This document shows positions 18,756 to 27,919 of a stretch of DNA of 64,000 bases, in pieces. This DNA comes from Flavobacterium sp. (lineage in GTDB: Bacteria > Bacteroidota > Bacteroidia > Flavobacteriales > Flavobacteriaceae). The notes beneath the pieces are model-generated. The model was given only the letters and a program-made list of their open reading frames with translations. It was not told the origin of the DNA and did not search any database. How positions within the stretch are numbered: position 1 is the first letter of the stretch; each line of letters starts with the position of its first letter. The position numbers and the translations under genes were made by a program. Where the stretch lies: NCBI RefSeq assembly GCF_004295795.1, contig NZ_SEBR01000014.1, positions 1-64,000 of the forward strand, read 5' to 3'.

Positions 18756-19770
18756 ACCTGTAGACTTTTAGGGATTGAAACTATTAAGTTCAATATTAGT
18801 CTAATAATCGTTCGCAAATAAATTTGAACCATTAAGTTCATTAAGAGCAGTAAGGTTTTTGTCAGTCGCTGCCGAAAGAATTCAATCGGATCGATCTTGA
18901 CTTTTTACTTTCCGCAAATAAATTTGAACCATTAAGTTCATTAAGAGCATTAAGATTGTGTCTGCCGTTGCAGAAAGATTTAATCGGCTCGATCTTAACT
19001 AACCTTAATTATCTTAATTGTTTAAAATTTCAATGAAAGAGCTTAATGTGCTTAATGTGCTTAATGGTTTAAAAGTCCAAGCGGATTGATGGCCAAAAAA
19101 CTAATCTGTAAGCTCGATCTTGACTTGCTCGGGAATAAATTTGAACAATTAAAGTTCATTAAGAGCATTAAGGTTGTGTCTGCCGTTGCAGAAAGATTTA
19201 ATCGGCCCGATCTTAACTAACCTTAATTATCTTAATTGTTTAAAATTTCAATGAAAGAGCTTAATGTGCTTAATGCCCTTAATGGTTTAAAAATCCAAGC
19301 GGAACAATGGCAAAAAGACTAATCTGTAAGCTCGATCTTGACTTGCTTAGGAATAAATTTGAACAATTAAAGTTCATTAAGAGCACTGAGATTGTGTCTG
19401 CCGTTGCAGAAAGATTTAATCGGCCCGATCTTAACTAACCTTAATTATCTTAATTGTTTAAAATTTCAACGAAAGAGCTTAATGTGCTTAATGTGCTTAA
19501 TGGTTTAAAAGTCCAAGCGGATTGATGGCCAAAAAACTAATCAGTAAGCTCGATTTTGACTTGCTCGGGAATAAATTTGAACAATTAAAGTTCATTAAAA
19601 GCATTAAGGTTGTGTCTGCCGTTGCAGAAAGATTTAATCGGCTCGATCTTAACTAACCTTAATTATCTTAATTGTTTAAAATTTCAATGAAAGAGCTTAA
19701 TGTGCTTAATGCCCTTAATGGTTCAAAAATCCAGGCGGAACAATGGCAAAAAACTAATCAGTAAGCTCGA
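18756..19770. repeat. Tandem array of ~218-bp repeat units
   Basis: Unit starts marked by TTTGAACMATTAA lie at about 18826, 18926, 19143, 19361 and 19579, giving spacings of 100 (a partial unit), 217, 218 and 218 bp. Each full unit has a left arm of ATTAAG words (AGTTCATTAAGAGCATTAAG), a middle with GTCTGCCGTTGCAGAAAG, and a right arm of CTTAATG words ending in TTAATGGTTTAAA. The outer arms are inverted relative to each other. Units end with a copy of the last bases of the exonuclease III gene (GATCGAGCTTACAGATTAG on the minus strand), and the last unit overlaps the real gene end at 19754-19770. No ORF of note is present. Confidence 0.9.
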
Positions 19771-20527
19771 TCCAAACAGGCGCATGATCGCTTGACTTTT
19801 CCCAACCGCGAACGTGCCGGTCAACCTGAGCCTCGGCCAAACGCGCCTCGAGACCGGGACTCAAAAGAAAATGGTCGATCCGCAAACCCGCATTTCGTCC
19901 GTAAGCATTTCGGAAATAATCCCAAAAAGTGTAAATGGTTTCCGTCGGATACAAATGCCTGATAGCATCTGTCCAACCTTGCGCAACCAACTTGTGGAAA
20001 GCCTCGCGGGTTTCAGGCCGGAAAAGCGCATCGTCGACCCAGCGCTCGGGTTTGTACACATCGAGTTCGGTTGGCATTACGTTGAAATCTCCTATCAGAA
20101 TCGTCGGCGTGTTGAATTCCAAAAGCTTTTTCGCGCGATTTTGCAATCTTTCGAACCAGTTGAGTTTATAGTCGAATTTCGGTCCGGGCGAAGGATTTCC
20201 GTTAGGCAGATACAGACAACAAATCAAGACGCCATTCACCATTGCTTCGAGATAGCGGCTTTGCTCGTCATCCGGATCGCCGGGAAGTTTGCGCCCTATT
20301 TCCTGTATTTCGTGTTCGCGCGACAAGATTGCCACGCCGTTCCAGCTTTTTTGTCCGTGCCAGATCGCTTTGTAACCTGCCTCTGCAATCGCTTGATCGG
20401 GAAATTTTTCGTTAGGCGCTTTGAGTTCCTGAAGGCAGACAATATCGGGTTTTGCTTCAGACAGCCATTTCAAAAGTACTGGCAATCTTCCGTTTACGCC
20501 ATTTACGTTGTAAGTTGCGATTTTCAT
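19754..20527 (-). CDS. xth: Exodeoxyribonuclease III, AP endonuclease
   Basis: A 257-aa Mg2+-dependent enzyme of the exonuclease-endonuclease-phosphatase fold that cuts DNA at abasic sites in base-excision repair. Catalytic motifs are TYNVNG with Asn7, CLQELK with Glu34, LIGDFNV (about 146) and the C-terminal SSDHAPVWIEL with Asp247-His248. Length matches XthA. The gene is monocistronic. Its last six codons (IELTD plus stop) are also found, slightly altered, at the end of the repeat units downstream. Confidence 0.94.
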   Translation of the reverse strand: MKIATYNVNGVNGRLPVLLKWLSEAKPDIVCLQELKAPNEKFPDQAIAEAGYKAIWHGQKSWNGVAILSREHEIQEIGRKLPGDPDDEQSRYLEAMVNGVLICCLYLPNGNPSPGPKFDYKLNWFERLQNRAKKLLEFNTPTILIGDFNVMPTELDVYKPERWVDDALFRPETREAFHKLVAQGWTDAIRHLYPTETIYTFWDYFRNAYGRNAGLRIDHFLLSPGLEARLAEAQVDRHVRGWEKSSDHAPVWIELTD

Positions 20528-20762
20528 GGTGGGAAATTTAATGGAAATTCCGAAAAATTATCGGAAATTGGAAGTGTTTTGGCAATGCTTTGGCGTCGCG
20601 AAAAACGCCGATAAACATGTGAATCATGTAACACGGAACCGAATTTTAATAACAAAATTTGTGGGTTGCGTCAGAAATATCGCGCACAAAAACCAACACT
20701 CAATTATGTCCTATCTTATCGAATCCCGCCGTTGATGCGATCAGACAATCCAAATACCAGGT

Positions 20763-22007
20763 ATGATACTGATCGTTGACGACAAAAAGGAGAATATTCT
20801 TCCGTTGAAAAAAATTCTTGAGGTGCACGGACTCGAATCGGATTCAGCCGAATCGGGTGAGGAAGCGTTGCTCAAAACCCTCAAAAGAGAATACGCATTA
20901 ATAATAATGGACGTGCAAATGCCCGGGATGGACGGCTTCGAAGTCGTCGAGACCTTGTCGGGAAGTAGCCGTACCAAAGACATTCCCGTGATTTTCCTGT
21001 CGGCGATCAGCAAGGAAAAAAAGTATATCGCCAAAGGATACGAATCGGGCGGCGTCGACTATATCACAAAACCCGTCGATCCTGACTTGCTTATCATGAA
21101 AGTCAAGACGTTCCTGAAACTCTACAACCAGAATAAGGAACTCAAGGACATGCGCGACTTGCTGTCCAAAGAGATTGAAATCCGCAAGGAAACCCAGCAG
21201 GAATTGATGCTCGCCAACGAAAATCTCGAAGTGAAAGTATCCGAAAGGACTAGCGAACTCACCGAGAAAAACGACGAGCTCGAGATGCGCAACCACGAAT
21301 TACAACAGTTCGCGTGGGTCGTTTCCCACGATTTGAAAGAGCCGCTGCGCAAGATCGAGACTTTCGTGAAATTGCTGCGCGACCGCTATCTCGTGCCCGA
21401 GGAAAAAGCCATCGATTACGCCAACCGCACTGTCGGATCGGCTTCGAGAATGACGAGTCTCATAAACGATTTGCTTGATTATTCACGACTTTCGTCCGAA
21501 GTTGTTCCCGAGGAAGTTTACCTCGAAGATGTCATAAACGAGGTTTTGGCCGATCTGGAACACCAGATCGCCACGAAAGACGCCAAGATCTTTGTGAGCA
21601 ATATGCCCAGATTGGAGGGAATTCCGGGGCAGTTGCGACAATTGTTCCAGAATATCATCGGAAATGCGCTAAAATTCTCCAAGGAAGGAATCGCGCCTCA
21701 AATCGATGTAAGTTGCGAGCGTATCGGCACGAAAGACTTTGCTGGCGCAATTTCGGACAACGGTCAATTTTGCCGGATCACCATAAAAGACAACGGAATC
21801 GGCTTCGAGGAAATCTATCTCGACCGGATTTTCGTGATTTTCCAAAGCCTTCACGACCGAAAGAGTTTTGAAGGAACGGGCATCGGACTTGCGATCGCCA
21901 AAAAGATCGTCGAGAGACACAACGGGTTGATCACCGCAAAAAGCCAGCCTGGCGAAGGAACCAGTTTCATCGTCATTTTACCCATCGGATCAAACAACAA
22001 ACACTAA
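20763..22007 (+). CDS. Receiver-histidine kinase (REC-HisKA-HATPase)
   Basis: A 414-aa cytoplasmic hybrid kinase with an N-terminal receiver domain: DD6-7, phospho-acceptor Asp50 in IIMDVQMPG, and the Lys of ITKPVDP. A coiled coil follows (about 125-185), then HisKA with the phospho-histidine in VVSHDLKEPLRK (about residue 190) and an HATPase_c domain with NIIGNALKFS (N box), DNGIGFEE and GTGIGLAI. Without a membrane sensor, the receiver is probably the input, so it may be driven by another kinase, perhaps the next gene. Only 3 nt separate it from that hybrid kinase. It is the first gene of a five-gene signalling operon. Confidence 0.92.
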   Translation: MILIVDDKKENILPLKKILEVHGLESDSAESGEEALLKTLKREYALIIMDVQMPGMDGFEVVETLSGSSRTKDIPVIFLSAISKEKKYIAKGYESGGVDYITKPVDPDLLIMKVKTFLKLYNQNKELKDMRDLLSKEIEIRKETQQELMLANENLEVKVSERTSELTEKNDELEMRNHELQQFAWVVSHDLKEPLRKIETFVKLLRDRYLVPEEKAIDYANRTVGSASRMTSLINDLLDYSRLSSEVVPEEVYLEDVINEVLADLEHQIATKDAKIFVSNMPRLEGIPGQLRQLFQNIIGNALKFSKEGIAPQIDVSCERIGTKDFAGAISDNGQFCRITIKDNGIGFEEIYLDRIFVIFQSLHDRKSFEGTGIGLAIAKKIVERHNGLITAKSQPGEGTSFIVILPIGSNNKH

Positions 22008-22010
22008 ATA

Positions 22011-25000
22011 ATGAGGAATACTTTCAAAAGGAATCTACTGCTTAGTTTCGGCGGATCGCTTTTGCTGCTGGTAATCAGTTCCGGAGCGGCTTACCTGAGC
22101 ATCAAAAACTTGCTCGGCAGCTCTGAAATGGTCGACCACACCAACGAGGTGATTTACAACCTGAACCGCGGCCAGCAAGTCATGACTGACGCACAATCGG
22201 GAATGAGAGGTTTCGTGATCACGGGCAAGGAGGAATATCTGTCCGATTACAAAGGGGCCGAAGTAAGGGCCGATTCGTATTTCAACAAACTGCGAGAACT
22301 CACCCAGGACAATCCGGTGCAACAGAACAGTCTGCGCGAGCTCGTGCCTTTGCGCCTCAAGTATTTCCTTTATCTGCAAGCCAGGATCGGGGAGAAGAAG
22401 CGAGGCGAATCGAATTTGGGCGAACTCGGAAACGGAAAAGCGATGATGGCCGAGATGCGAAACATCGTAAGGCGAATGGAAAGCGAGGAGTTAGGGCTGC
22501 TAAAAAAACGCACGCAGGAAACGCAAACCTACGCCAATTACAGTATTTGGCTTATCGTGGCCGCTGCTTTTGTTTCGATTTTCCTCAGCGGACTGTTCTT
22601 CGTGAGAATTTTGGCCGATTACAACGAAAGGACGAAACTCAACAAACAACTCGTCGACAAGGATATCGAAATTGCCGAAAGAATCCGGATCATAAGCGGC
22701 GTGGCGCAACAGATTACTGAAGGCAACTTCAAGGTGCGCGTTAAGGATTCGACTACCGATAATTTGGGAAGTGTGGGCGAATCGCTCAACAACATGGCCG
22801 TCGAACTCGACAGATCGTTCCAGTCGCTTTCCGACAAGGAATGGCTCCAGGCCGGAATCGCCGAATTGGGCGAGGTCATGATAGGCGAGAAAAACGTGTT
22901 GCAACTTTCCAAAGACGTTATTACGTACATAGCCGAATATACCAAAAGCGATGCGGCGGTGATTTACGTGCAAAACGGTGACGAACTCGTTGCGGTTGCC
23001 GGTTACAGTTATGTCCCGAATCCGAAAAGGGAAAAGATACAGATTGGGCAAGGTCTTGTTGGACAAGCCGTCGAATCGGATAAATTGACACAGATCAGAT
23101 CAGATTCAGAAGACAATATCACGGTTTCGTATGCACTAGGCGAAATGAAACCCAAGCACATCGTGGCACTTCCGCTCAGGGAAATCAACGTGGAAGGTGC
23201 GCTTGAGATCGCGACCGTCAACGCGTTTTCACCTTTGCAGCTCGAATTTTTGGACGCTGTCGCGGACAGTATCGCCATCGCGTTGAAAGGCGCCCAAAAC
23301 AGATCGAAATTGCAGGAATTGCTCGAGGAAACCCAGGCACAATCCGAAGAGTTGAAGGCGCAACACTCCGAATTGGAAAGCATGAATGCCGAATTGGAAG
23401 CCCAGACCGAAAAACTCCAGGCATCCGAAGAAGAGCTCAAAGTGCAACAGGAAGAATTGCAGCAAACCAACGAGGAATTGGCCGAACGCAGCGTTTTGCT
23501 TGAAGAAAGAAATACCGAAATCCAGAAAAAGTCCGAAGATCTGGAACGCACGACGCGCTACAAATCGGAGTTTTTGGCCAACATGTCGCACGAATTGCGA
23601 ACGCCGTTGAATTCGATTTTGCTTTTGAGCCGATTGCTTTCCGAAAACAACGACAAGAACATGTCATCGGAACAAATCGAATTCTCGAAAGTGATAAACA
23701 GTTCGGGCAACGGATTGCTTGGCTTGATCGACGAAATCCTCGACCTGTCGAAGATCGAGGCCGGAAAGATGGATCTCGAATTCGCCGACGTTTCGGTCCA
23801 GGAAATATCGGGCATGATGAAAAGTCTGTTTTCGGAAGTCGCCAAGGAAAAAGGAATTGCGTTTGTCGTGGACGATTCGAACGCTCCGGTCGTGATCAAA
23901 ACCGATAAAATGCGTCTGGAGCAGATTCTCAAAAACCTGATTTCGAATGCGATAAAGTTTACGGAAAATGGATCGGTGACTTTAGCCATCTCGAAATCGG
24001 AGGACAAATTCGCGACATTTTCGGTAAAAGACACGGGAATCGGAATCGCTCCGGAAAAGCAACTGCTGATCTTCGAAGCGTTCCAGCAAGCCGACGGATC
24101 GACCAAAAGAAAATACGGAGGAACGGGACTTGGATTATCGATAAGCCGCGAGCTCGCGAAATTGCTCAGAGGCGAACTCAAACTCTCGAGTTCGGTAGGC
24201 GAGGGTAGCGAATTCTCTTTGACGGTGCCGCTTTCGGCTTCGTCCGCGGCGGTTTCGGGCCCGATTTCGGTGCAGCGTCCAACGTCGGAACAAATGTCGG
24301 AGCAAAACGACGAGGTCAAACTCACGAAGACTTCCGAATATCTGAGCGACTCGATTCCGGACGACATTCCGGACGATCGCGAGTCAATTTCGGAAAACGA
24401 CAAAACGATCCTCATTGTGGAAGACGACACGAATTTTGCCAAGTCGTTGCTTGAATTCACGAGACAGCGCGGCTACAAAGGCATCGTATCGGTTCGCGGC
24501 GATCACGCGCTTAATCTGGCTTTGGTCTACAAACCGATCGGCGTTTTGCTCGATATTCAACTTCCGATAAAAAGCGGATGGGAAGTCATGGAAGAACTCA
24601 AAAGCAACGGACAGACGCGCCACATTCCCGTCCACATCATGTCTTCTCACAAAATGCGCCAGGAAAGTCTGCTCAAAGGCGCGGTGAATTTCCTCGAGAA
24701 ACCGGCGGCTTATGAACAGATTCCGGAGGTTTTCCGACGCATCGAACACATCGTGAACCGCGAATCGCAAAAAGTGCTTATCATCGAGGACAATTCGCAG
24801 CATGCCAAGGCGCTCGCTTACTTTTTGGAATCGCACAACATCAATTCGGAAATCCAGAGCGACATCACCTCGGGCGTCGACGCGCTTCAGAAAGAACACG
24901 TGAACTGCGTGATTCTCGACATGGGAATTCCCGACAAACAATCCTACGAAATCCTCGAGAATGTCAAGAAAAACAAGGGCTTGGAGAATCTTCCCGTCAT

Positions 25001-25571
25001 TGTTTTCACCGGAAAAAGCCTGTCGCTCAAGGAAGAAGTCAAGATCAAGCACTACGCCGATTCGATCATCGTGAAAACGGCACACTCGTACCAAAGAATG
25101 CTCGATGAGGTTTCGCTTTTCCTGCATTTGATGGAAGAACAGAAGAAAGCGCCGGGCATGGCCAAAAAGGTGAATCTTCTGAACAATATCCTTAGCGGAA
25201 AAACCGTGCTCGTGGTCGACGATGACGTGAGAAACATCTACTCGCTCACCAAAGCGCTCGAAACCCTCAAAATGAACGTGATTACGGCAATCGACGGCAA
25301 AGAAGCGCTGAAAGTACTCGAGGCGCATCCCGAAACGGACGTCGTTCTGCTGGATATGATGATGCCGAATATGGACGGATACGAAACGGCGACGCACATT
25401 CGCCAAAACCACAAATACAAGAATCTTCCGGTGATTGCCGTGACCGCAAAAGCCATGACCGGCGATCGCGAGAAATGCATCAACGCCGGAGCTTCCGATT
25501 ATATCACAAAACCAGTCGACGTCGACCAACTTATGTCGTTGCTTCGCGTTTGGCTTTACGACAAGAATTGA
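22011..25571 (+). CDS. Hybrid sensor kinase: CHASE3-HAMP-GAF-HisKA-HATPase-REC x3
   Basis: A 1186-aa membrane kinase. TM1 (about 9-29) and TM2 (about 177-198) bracket a CHASE3-like sensor with DAQSGMRGFVITGKEEYL. Then come HAMP (about 200-255), GAF (about 285-420), a long Glu/Gln-rich coiled coil (about 425-505) and HisKA with NMSHELRTPLNS (His about 527). HATPase_c (about 630-745) is followed by three receivers whose acceptors are Asp847 (LLDIQLP), about Asp970 (ILDMGIP) and about Asp1115 (LLDMMMP). The second receiver lacks the usual T/K context (IIVKTAHS). This layout suits a multistep phosphorelay. CheR and CheB encoded downstream probably modify this or a related sensor. Confidence 0.93.
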   Translation: MRNTFKRNLLLSFGGSLLLLVISSGAAYLSIKNLLGSSEMVDHTNEVIYNLNRGQQVMTDAQSGMRGFVITGKEEYLSDYKGAEVRADSYFNKLRELTQDNPVQQNSLRELVPLRLKYFLYLQARIGEKKRGESNLGELGNGKAMMAEMRNIVRRMESEELGLLKKRTQETQTYANYSIWLIVAAAFVSIFLSGLFFVRILADYNERTKLNKQLVDKDIEIAERIRIISGVAQQITEGNFKVRVKDSTTDNLGSVGESLNNMAVELDRSFQSLSDKEWLQAGIAELGEVMIGEKNVLQLSKDVITYIAEYTKSDAAVIYVQNGDELVAVAGYSYVPNPKREKIQIGQGLVGQAVESDKLTQIRSDSEDNITVSYALGEMKPKHIVALPLREINVEGALEIATVNAFSPLQLEFLDAVADSIAIALKGAQNRSKLQELLEETQAQSEELKAQHSELESMNAELEAQTEKLQASEEELKVQQEELQQTNEELAERSVLLEERNTEIQKKSEDLERTTRYKSEFLANMSHELRTPLNSILLLSRLLSENNDKNMSSEQIEFSKVINSSGNGLLGLIDEILDLSKIEAGKMDLEFADVSVQEISGMMKSLFSEVAKEKGIAFVVDDSNAPVVIKTDKMRLEQILKNLISNAIKFTENGSVTLAISKSEDKFATFSVKDTGIGIAPEKQLLIFEAFQQADGSTKRKYGGTGLGLSISRELAKLLRGELKLSSSVGEGSEFSLTVPLSASSAAVSGPISVQRPTSEQMSEQNDEVKLTKTSEYLSDSIPDDIPDDRESISENDKTILIVEDDTNFAKSLLEFTRQRGYKGIVSVRGDHALNLALVYKPIGVLLDIQLPIKSGWEVMEELKSNGQTRHIPVHIMSSHKMRQESLLKGAVNFLEKPAAYEQIPEVFRRIEHIVNRESQKVLIIEDNSQHAKALAYFLESHNINSEIQSDITSGVDALQKEHVNCVILDMGIPDKQSYEILENVKKNKGLENLPVIVFTGKSLSLKEEVKIKHYADSIIVKTAHSYQRMLDEVSLFLHLMEEQKKAPGMAKKVNLLNNILSGKTVLVVDDDVRNIYSLTKALETLKMNVITAIDGKEALKVLEAHPETDVVLLDMMMPNMDGYETATHIRQNHKYKNLPVIAVTAKAMTGDREKCINAGASDYITKPVDVDQLMSLLRVWLYDKN

Positions 25572-25572
25572 T

Positions 25573-25941
25573 ATGGAAAAGAAACGCATTCTTATCGTAG
25601 ACGACGATTCGCGCAACATTTTTGCACTTTCGGCGGTTTTGAGATCGAGAAATTTCGAGTGTCTGTCGAGTTCGGGCGCGCGGGAAGCCATCGATCTGTT
25701 AAAATCCGAAACCGACGTCGACTACTTGCTGCTCGATATGATGATGCCCGAAATGGACGGATACGAAGCCATTCCGATCATAAGGAAACTGCCTAACGGA
25801 AAAAAACTTCCCATCGTCGCCGTAACCGCTCAGGCCATGGTAGGCGACCGCGAAAAATGCCTGGAAGCCGGAGCCGACGAATACATCTCGAAGCCCGTCG
25901 ATATTGACAAATTACTACAAACGCTTACCAAATTGCAATGA
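25573..25941 (+). CDS. Single-domain response regulator
   Basis: A 122-aa CheY-like receiver with no output domain. Asp residues at 10-12, phospho-acceptor Asp55 (LLLDMMMPE), Thr in AVTAQAM and Lys in YISKPVDI are all present. It closely resembles the last receiver of the preceding hybrid kinase, for example in MMMPxMDGYE and GDREKCxxAGAxxYIxKPVD, which suggests duplication of that receiver. Its stop overlaps the CheR start (ATGA). It could be a phosphate shuttle or sink, or act on an unidentified partner. Confidence 0.92.
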   Translation: MEKKRILIVDDDSRNIFALSAVLRSRNFECLSSSGAREAIDLLKSETDVDYLLLDMMMPEMDGYEAIPIIRKLPNGKKLPIVAVTAQAMVGDREKCLEAGADEYISKPVDIDKLLQTLTKLQ

Positions 25942-26747
25942 CCGAAGACCGTGAAATCGAATGGTTGATCAATGAAGTGGACGAATATTACGGCTATGAT
26001 TTCAGCGGATATTCGAGAGCTTCGTTTCGAAGACGCGTAGATCGTTTGCTCGAGGTGGACGGTTTTAAGGATTTTTCCGAATTCCTGTCCAAAGTGCGTT
26101 CCGATCCCGAATACTTCAAGCGCATGGTCGAGGAAATTACCGTGAATGTGACCGAAATGTTTCGCGATCCGTCGTTTTACGCCGTTTTGAGAAATGTGAT
26201 TTTGCCGGAACTCGGAACCAAACCGTTCATCAGGATCTGGCACGCCGGATGCTCGACCGGAGAAGAGGTTTTTTCGATGGCGATCCTGCTCGAGGAAGCC
26301 AATCTTTTGCACAAATCGCTTTTGTATGCGACCGATATCAATCCGCAGGTTTTGGACGTCGCCCGGAAAGGGATTTTTCCGCTTCGCATGATGAAGGAAT
26401 ATTCCGAAAACTACGTGACGTCGGGCGGAAAACAAGATTTTTCGGGATATTACACAGCCAACTACGGATTCGCCAAATTCAGCGACCGCTTTTCCGAGAA
26501 AATGGTTTTTTCGCAGCACAATCTCGTCTCTGATCGATCTTTCAACGAATTCGACCTGGTTTTGTGCCGAAACGTGCTGATCTATTTCGATAAGGACTTG
26601 CAGGATCACGCGCTTCAGCTGTTTGACGACAGTTTGGCCAAACTGGGTTATTTGGCGCTCGGAACCAAGGAAAGCATCAAATTTTCATCCATCCAAAGAA
26701 AATACCAACAGTACGAAAAGGACAAGATATGGAAGAAAGTCAAGTGA
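25938..26747 (+). CDS. cheR: CheR-type protein-glutamate methyltransferase
   Basis: A 269-aa SAM-dependent methyltransferase that methylates glutamates of sensory receptors. The N-terminal helical domain (about 1-70) is followed by TVNVTEMFRDPSFY, the SAM motif HAGCSTGEEVFS (about 106-117), ATDINPQVL and DLVLCRNVLIYFD. It is coupled by overlap both to the response regulator upstream and to cheB downstream. No MCP is encoded here, so the substrate may be the CHASE3/HAMP hybrid kinase itself or a receptor elsewhere. The N-terminus lacks the obvious basic pentapeptide-binding insertion; I could not judge tethering. Confidence 0.93.
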   Translation: MTEDREIEWLINEVDEYYGYDFSGYSRASFRRRVDRLLEVDGFKDFSEFLSKVRSDPEYFKRMVEEITVNVTEMFRDPSFYAVLRNVILPELGTKPFIRIWHAGCSTGEEVFSMAILLEEANLLHKSLLYATDINPQVLDVARKGIFPLRMMKEYSENYVTSGGKQDFSGYYTANYGFAKFSDRFSEKMVFSQHNLVSDRSFNEFDLVLCRNVLIYFDKDLQDHALQLFDDSLAKLGYLALGTKESIKFSSIQRKYQQYEKDKIWKKVK

Positions 26748-27298
26748 CGAAACTAGTGCTCATAGGCGGTTCGGCCGGAAGTCTCGAGGTTTTGATGCAA
26801 CTGCTTCCCGAATTGGCTTTCGGATTGGATTTTCCGATTGTGATCGTGCTTCACCGAAAGAATTCCGACGACACGACTCTCGAAGAACTCATTGCAATGA
26901 AAACCGTTTTGCCCGTTCGCGAGATCGAGGACAAGACCGTGATGCAAAAAGGTTCGGTTTACATCGTGCCGTCCGATTACCACTTGCTTTTTGAGAACGA
27001 CGCATCACTTTCACTGGACACTTCCGAAAAGGTGAATTACAGCCGCCCGAGCATTGACGTGGTTTTCGAATCGGCGGCGGTGGTTTTCAGGGAAAGTGCG
27101 GTCGCAATCTTGCTTTCGGGTTCAAACGCCGATGGAGCCAGCGGATGCCGCCTGATAAAAGAAAACAACGGGAAAGTCATCCTCCAGAATCCAAAAACGG
27201 CCGATATGGGGTTTATGCCGAACTCGGCTTTGCAACTCGTCACGCCAGATTTCATTTTGGAATCTTCCGAAATTGCATCGGTGATCAATGAACTTTGA
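26729..27298 (+). CDS. cheB: CheB-type methylesterase without receiver domain
   Basis: A 189-aa catalytic domain only. The Ser-His-Asp triad is visible as Ser15 (LIGGSAGSLE), His42 (VLHRKN) and Asp135 (SGSNADGASG). It removes methyl groups from, or deamidates, receptor glutamate/glutamine residues, opposing CheR. Standard CheB is about 350 aa with an N-terminal receiver; here that control is absent or supplied by the separate response regulator two genes upstream. Its start overlaps cheR by 19 bp. It is the last gene of the signalling operon and converges on the next gene. Confidence 0.92.
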   Translation: MEESQVTKLVLIGGSAGSLEVLMQLLPELAFGLDFPIVIVLHRKNSDDTTLEELIAMKTVLPVREIEDKTVMQKGSVYIVPSDYHLLFENDASLSLDTSEKVNYSRPSIDVVFESAAVVFRESAVAILLSGSNADGASGCRLIKENNGKVILQNPKTADMGFMPNSALQLVTPDFILESSEIASVINEL

Positions 27299-27343
27299 GA
27301 TTGCGTTCGCTGCTTTTGGCAACATTTGCGTTACCGATATTGT

Positions 27344-27919
27344 TCATTGCTTCGTCTGAAGCATTTCCGAGGCGATCTCGCGGATCGATTTCCCGTCGAT
27401 CATCACATCGGTCACGACAGCTTCTCCATCTTTCACCGAAACTACGGCATAGCAAACGCTGCTTGATTCCGGAAGTGCCTGGACAATCGTGGCACGAGTG
27501 TAGGCTTTTTCGGCTGCGGGCGCTTTGAATTCGTCCATGTAAAAATGATCGAAAGGCAAAATGATCCGAATTTGGTCGTCGTAATTGTTGGCGATGATTC
27601 TTGCCTTTACGGAATTTTTCTCGGCCGATGCAGAAAGCCCGATCGCTTTCGCAAAACCGTTTTCATCTTCTCCCAAAACCACGTAAGCCTGGGTTTGGTC
27701 TGCCCATTTTTTGGAATCAGGGCGGTGGATTTCATCAAGCTCGAAATTGAGATAGACGTACTTCCCGCGAAAAGGATCGGAAGGATCGATGGGCGCGGTC
27801 TTGAACTTGAATGCCGTTCCTTCGTCAATGATCGATTCGCGTTCGAAGATCATCTGCGCCGGAACGAACAATTGGGCAACGAAAGCGATTGCCAGCGCAA
27901 TAAACCATTTATTGCTCAT
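27344..27919 (-). CDS. GDYXXLXY-type membrane-anchored protein
   Basis: A 191-aa protein with one N-terminal hydrophobic segment (FIALAIAFVAQLFVPAQMI, about 5-24) and a soluble domain predicted outside the cytoplasm. The family's signature appears as DPFRGKYVYLNF (about 48-59). Homologues are usually encoded next to DUF2157/DUF4401 membrane proteins, as here, where it overlaps the upstream DUF2157 gene by 11 bp. The function is unknown; the constant pairing suggests a joint membrane complex. Confidence 0.8.
   Translation of the reverse strand: MSNKWFIALAIAFVAQLFVPAQMIFERESIIDEGTAFKFKTAPIDPSDPFRGKYVYLNFELDEIHRPDSKKWADQTQAYVVLGEDENGFAKAIGLSASAEKNSVKARIIANNYDDQIRIILPFDHFYMDEFKAPAAEKAYTRATIVQALPESSSVCYAVVSVKDGEAVVTDVMIDGKSIREIASEMLQTKQ

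Noticed and set aside
18756..19753. CRISPR array
   Set aside because: Units are ~218 bp with no unique spacers between short repeats, and there are no cas genes.
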